Assembly: GCA_007121695.1 (NCBI GenBank)
Contig: SKKC01000270.1
Coordinates: 1-8,252, forward strand
Direction of reading: 5' to 3'
DNA: 8,252 bases
Origin: Spirochaetales bacterium
GTDB taxonomy: Bacteria; Spirochaetota; Spirochaetia; DSM-27196; SKKC01
Position 1 is the first letter of the stretch. Every line of letters starts with the position of its first letter. Shown here one piece after another: positions 5,622 to 8,252 of the stretch. The notes beneath the pieces are model-generated. The model saw only the letters and a program-made list of their open reading frames with translations, made no database searches and had not been told where the DNA came from. The position numbers were made by a program, and so were the translations under genes.

Positions 5622-6742
5622 GAGCGGCAGTCCTTCACGGCCCGGGTCTGTTGTCCATGGAAGAACGCGAACTCTCGGCGCTCAGGCCCGGCTGGGCGCG
5701 CGTACGTATCAGCACGGTCGCGGTGTGCGAGGACGACCTCGACGCGTACCGGGGTACAATGGAACACCAGCGGTACCCGGTTATTCCGGGAAGAGACGCT
5801 GTCGGAACAATCGTCGAATATCACAGCCCGGAGCTGGAACGCACGCAGAAACAGGATGGCATTATTCCCTTCCGGCCCGCTGGCGCCGGCCCCGGCGAAG
5901 GAAGCCTCGTCGCCCTGCTGCCGGAAAACTATATTGATCGGGTATTTGCCGGAGAGCAGGCTTCAGAACAGTCGGACGAACGAAACCGATGCAACAGACT
6001 CCCACGCTTCCGTACGCGGGGCCTGCCCGACAGACCAGCAAAGACACGGCTCGGGCACAATATCGACGGAGCCCTTGCGGAGTACGCCGTGGTACCGATC
6101 GAGCAGTGTGTTCCCGTGCCGGAGGGGGTCGATACACGGGACGCGGTATTCCTGCAGGCGGGACGGCGCGCGTTGTACGCCGTACACCGGAGCAAGGCTG
6201 CGGAGGGCGATTATGTCGCGATTATCGGCGCGGGTGATATGGGTATTATCGCTGCACAGCTCGTGCGAAACGCCGGGGGCACTCCCATTCTGGTGGACAC
6301 TGGCGAAACCCGGCTCGATCTCGCGCGCAGCATGGGATTCGAGCATACGATCAATCCCTTTAACGCATACGCGGCAGAAGAAATCGAATGGATTACGTCC
6401 GGAGACATGGCAGACGTCGTTATCGACATGACCGGTCGCTCGGACGTCGCCTCGCAGTGCCCCGACTTTGCCTCCGAGGGCGGCAGGATCGTCTACACCC
6501 GCTGCCAGGAACGCGACGCCTTTGTGAGTTCACGCAGTCTGGTGCTCAAGGAGTTGAGCATTGTCGGCTGCCAGAACTGCGGAGCGCCGCCGGATGCCGT
6601 CTTCGACGAACTTGCGTCGGGACGGGTCCGGGTTGACTCGCTGGTGTCCACACACCTGCCGCTGGACGCAGCGCCGCTTGTCATTCCCTCTGTCGTCGAG
6701 AACCCCGATCACTACATGCGCGTGTTGTTCGGCTCCGCCTGA
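5618..6742 (+). CDS. MDR-superfamily dehydrogenase-like protein with degenerate zinc sites
   Basis: The 374-residue protein has the layout of zinc-type medium-chain dehydrogenases (sorbitol/threonine dehydrogenase-like). It has a GroES-like N-terminal half and a Rossmann half with GAGDMG (204-209) and Asp227 after the second strand, which suggests NAD(H). Cys37 and Asp40 keep the first zinc-ligand position (VAVCEDDLDAYRG, 34-46). The usual GHE is GRD (58-60), so the His ligand is lost. The usual Glu before PLAVALHAV is Gln180. The structural-zinc lobe, normally four cysteines, is replaced by a basic stretch of about 40 residues (near 108-147) with one cysteine, Cys125. About 25 extra residues precede it (70-95). 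The reading frame is intact and the Rossmann half is well kept, so it does not look like a pseudogene. It overlaps the FemAB-like gene by ATGA, and its last 31 bases overlap maeB on the other strand. Substrate and catalytic activity are unknown. Confidence 0.88.
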   Translation: MRAAVLHGPGLLSMEERELSALRPGWARVRISTVAVCEDDLDAYRGTMEHQRYPVIPGRDAVGTIVEYHSPELERTQKQDGIIPFRPAGAGPGEGSLVALLPENYIDRVFAGEQASEQSDERNRCNRLPRFRTRGLPDRPAKTRLGHNIDGALAEYAVVPIEQCVPVPEGVDTRDAVFLQAGRRALYAVHRSKAAEGDYVAIIGAGDMGIIAAQLVRNAGGTPILVDTGETRLDLARSMGFEHTINPFNAYAAEEIEWITSGDMADVVIDMTGRSDVASQCPDFASEGGRIVYTRCQERDAFVSSRSLVLKELSIVGCQNCGAPPDAVFDELASGRVRVDSLVSTHLPLDAAPLVIPSVVENPDHYMRVLFGSA

Positions 6743-8252
6743 TCGGGCCTGTACGAGAATTCCTCGCGGACAGTCGCCTGGCTGCGCTGCTTGCGCGTCG
6801 CTTCGACGACGGCGAGCCCGACAATGTTCACAATTTCTCGAACACTCGAACCAAGCTGAAGAATGTGTACGGGCTTTTTCATTCCCATGAGGATCGGCCC
6901 GACAAGCTCCGCCTCGCCAATCTCACCGAGCAGTTTGTAGGCGGCGTTTCCAGCCGTAAGATTCGGAAAGATCAGGGTGTTCACCCTGCTGCCGTTCAGA
7001 TGACTGAACGGATAGGTGTCCTGCATCAGATCGGGAGCGAGGGCAAAGTTCGCCTGTATTTCCCCGTCGAGGCGCAGATCAGGGTACGCGGCTCTCGCCT
7101 TCGCGACGGCTTCGGCAACCAGACGCGGTTCGGCATCCCGCACCGATCCGAAATTCGAGTAACTGAGGACCGCGACCACCGGTTCGTAGTCGAAGAAGCG
7201 TACCGTGCGCGCCGTCAGCCCGATAATGTCGACCAGATCGTCCGACGTCGGCGCGACGTTCACCGTCGTGTCTGCGAGAAAGTACACCCCGCGCTTCGCG
7301 TTCACGATATACATGCCTGCCACTTTGGCGACGCCTGTTTCGCGCTCGATAATCTGCAGCGCCGGTCGGATAACGCTTGGATACTCCCTGGTGCGGCCCG
7401 AAATGAACGCGTCGGCGTCTCCATGCTCGAGCATGCCAAGACCGAAGTAGTTGCGATCGCGCATGAGGCGTTCGGCCTCGCTGTGCGTCACTCCTTTCCG
7501 GTTGCGTTTTTCATAGAGATTGCCTGCATAACGACTGACCGTCTCATCTTCCTCGCGGGGGTCGATCACCGGACACGACCGCAGCGCCTCAAGACCGTGC
7601 TGCTGGATAAGCGTGCGTATCACCTCATGACGACCAAGCAGTATGGGCCTTGCAATCTGTTGAGCGGCCGACACGTCCGCAGCCTTGAGCACAAGGTAAT
7701 CTTCGGCCTCTGCGAACACGACGCGCTTTGGCTCGCGACGCGCCTGGTTCAGAATGCCGCTGATCAGCTTCTGCCCTATACCGACGCGTTCGAGCAGTTC
7801 GGCTTCGTACACGTCCCAGTCGGCAATGGATGTCCGTGCCACTCCGCTTTCCATCGCCGCACGGGCAACAGCGGGCGCGACGGTGGTCAGCAGGCGGGGG
7901 TCCAGCGGCTTGGGAATCACGTAGTTCCGCCCGAACTCGAGCCCGTTCGATGAGTAGGCCCGCCCGACCGAATCGGGTACCGGCTCGCGCGCGAGCCGCG
8001 CCAGTGCCCGTGCCGCGGCGATCTTCATTGACTCGTTTATTTCGCGCGCCTGCACATCGAGTGCGCCACGAAAAATGTAGGGAAACCCCAGAACATTGTT
8101 GACCTGATTCGGGTAGTCGCTGCGACCGGTCGCCATAATCACGTCCGGGCGACATGCGACCGCGGTCTCGTAATCGATTTCCGGTTCGGGATTCGCGAGC
8201 GCAAACACAACCGGGTCGCTGTTCATCTGTTTTATGTGTCTTGCTTCGACAA
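6712..8252 (-). CDS. maeB: NADP-dependent malic enzyme with phosphotransacetylase-like domain, MaeB type (5' end missing)
   Basis: The enzyme decarboxylates malate to pyruvate with NADP+ and links the TCA cycle to pyruvate and NADPH supply. Only the C-terminal 512 residues are in the window; the frame is open to base 8252 and the first roughly 250 residues lie beyond it. Counting from the internal Met at base 8226, the malic-enzyme end shows VVFALANPEPEI (6-17), ATGRSDYPNQVNNVLGFPYI (32-51) and FRGALD (52-57). A linker follows, and from about residue 155 a PTA/PTB domain begins (RVVFAEAEDY, then YFLADTTVNVAPT and VAVLSYSNFGS). The order and length match E. coli MaeB, where the extra domain is regulatory (acetyl-CoA responsive) and not a working phosphotransacetylase. 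No frameshift is seen. The Met at 8226 is not the start, because in-frame family residues (VEARHIKQ) precede it. The 3' end overlaps the MDR gene by 31 bases, tail to tail. Confidence 0.95.
   Translation of the reverse strand, partial: VEARHIKQMNSDPVVFALANPEPEIDYETAVACRPDVIMATGRSDYPNQVNNVLGFPYIFRGALDVQAREINESMKIAAARALARLAREPVPDSVGRAYSSNGLEFGRNYVIPKPLDPRLLTTVAPAVARAAMESGVARTSIADWDVYEAELLERVGIGQKLISGILNQARREPKRVVFAEAEDYLVLKAADVSAAQQIARPILLGRHEVIRTLIQQHGLEALRSCPVIDPREEDETVSRYAGNLYEKRNRKGVTHSEAERLMRDRNYFGLGMLEHGDADAFISGRTREYPSVIRPALQIIERETGVAKVAGMYIVNAKRGVYFLADTTVNVAPTSDDLVDIIGLTARTVRFFDYEPVVAVLSYSNFGSVRDAEPRLVAEAVAKARAAYPDLRLDGEIQANFALAPDLMQDTYPFSHLNGSRVNTLIFPNLTAGNAAYKLLGEIGEAELVGPILMGMKKPVHILQLGSSVREIVNIVGLAVVEATRKQRSQATVREEFSYRPDQAEPNNTRM

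Noticed and set aside
6865..7953. A 362-codon plus-strand open frame
   Set aside because: It is fully antisense to maeB, whose motifs are unmistakable; the translated product looks like low-information Arg/His-rich sequence.
1..8252. CRISPR arrays, tRNA or rRNA genes, insertion sequences, attachment sites, phage or defence genes
   Set aside because: No regular repeats, cloverleaf-like segments, transposase motifs or terminal inverted repeats were seen on reading both strands; there is no gene-free stretch over 300 bases to hide them.

Overview
This is a gene-dense, GC-rich bacterial window with nine complete or near-complete protein genes, one short 3' gene end, and no RNA genes, insertion sequences or CRISPR. 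GTG starts are used beside ATG starts, and genes are tightly packed or overlap. Every protein is of a chromosomal housekeeping or accessory-metabolism type. The mix (DUF1820, a FemAB-like COG3146 acyltransferase, a MaeB-type malic enzyme and a GMGSRYGG-type nucleotidyltransferase) points to a Gram-negative-type organism. A high-GC free-living spirochaete is my best guess, but this is inference from family distribution and is weak.

Layout. (1) Bases 1-1553, plus strand: the last 29 codons of an S1-domain protein (probably ribonuclease R), a small DUF1820 protein with an acidic tail, and queG (epoxyqueuosine reductase, last step of queuosine synthesis in tRNA). All three are packed as an operon. 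(2) Bases 1501-4354, minus strand: a four-gene operon read right to left. It encodes a sugar-nucleotidyltransferase-like protein, a 76-residue protein with an HMA/ferredoxin-like pattern but no CxxC, a D-2-hydroxyacid dehydrogenase, and a TrmH/SpoU-type RNA 2'-O-methyltransferase. Gaps are 24, 23 and 8 bases. (3) Bases 4355-4424: a 70-base divergent promoter region, the only real intergenic regulatory space in the window. (4) Bases 4425-6742, plus strand: a FemAB-like GNAT-fold acyltransferase coupled by an ATGA overlap to an unusual MDR dehydrogenase that has lost most zinc ligands. (5) Bases 6712-8252, minus strand: the C-terminal two thirds of an NADP malic enzyme fused to a phosphotransacetylase-like domain (maeB), whose start lies beyond the right edge.

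How they relate. Two tRNA/RNA modification genes (queG, trmH) converge with overlapping 3' ends. The nucleotidyltransferase operon and the FemAB-like/MDR operon share one short divergent promoter and may be co-regulated. A role in making or attaching an envelope sugar or amino-acid derivative would fit but is inference. The most unusual items are the MDR protein with a broken zinc site and rebuilt lobe, the cysteine-poor HMA-like small protein, and a QueG with an extra residue in its first iron-sulfur motif. I see no clear evidence of a wholly new defence or mobile system here.
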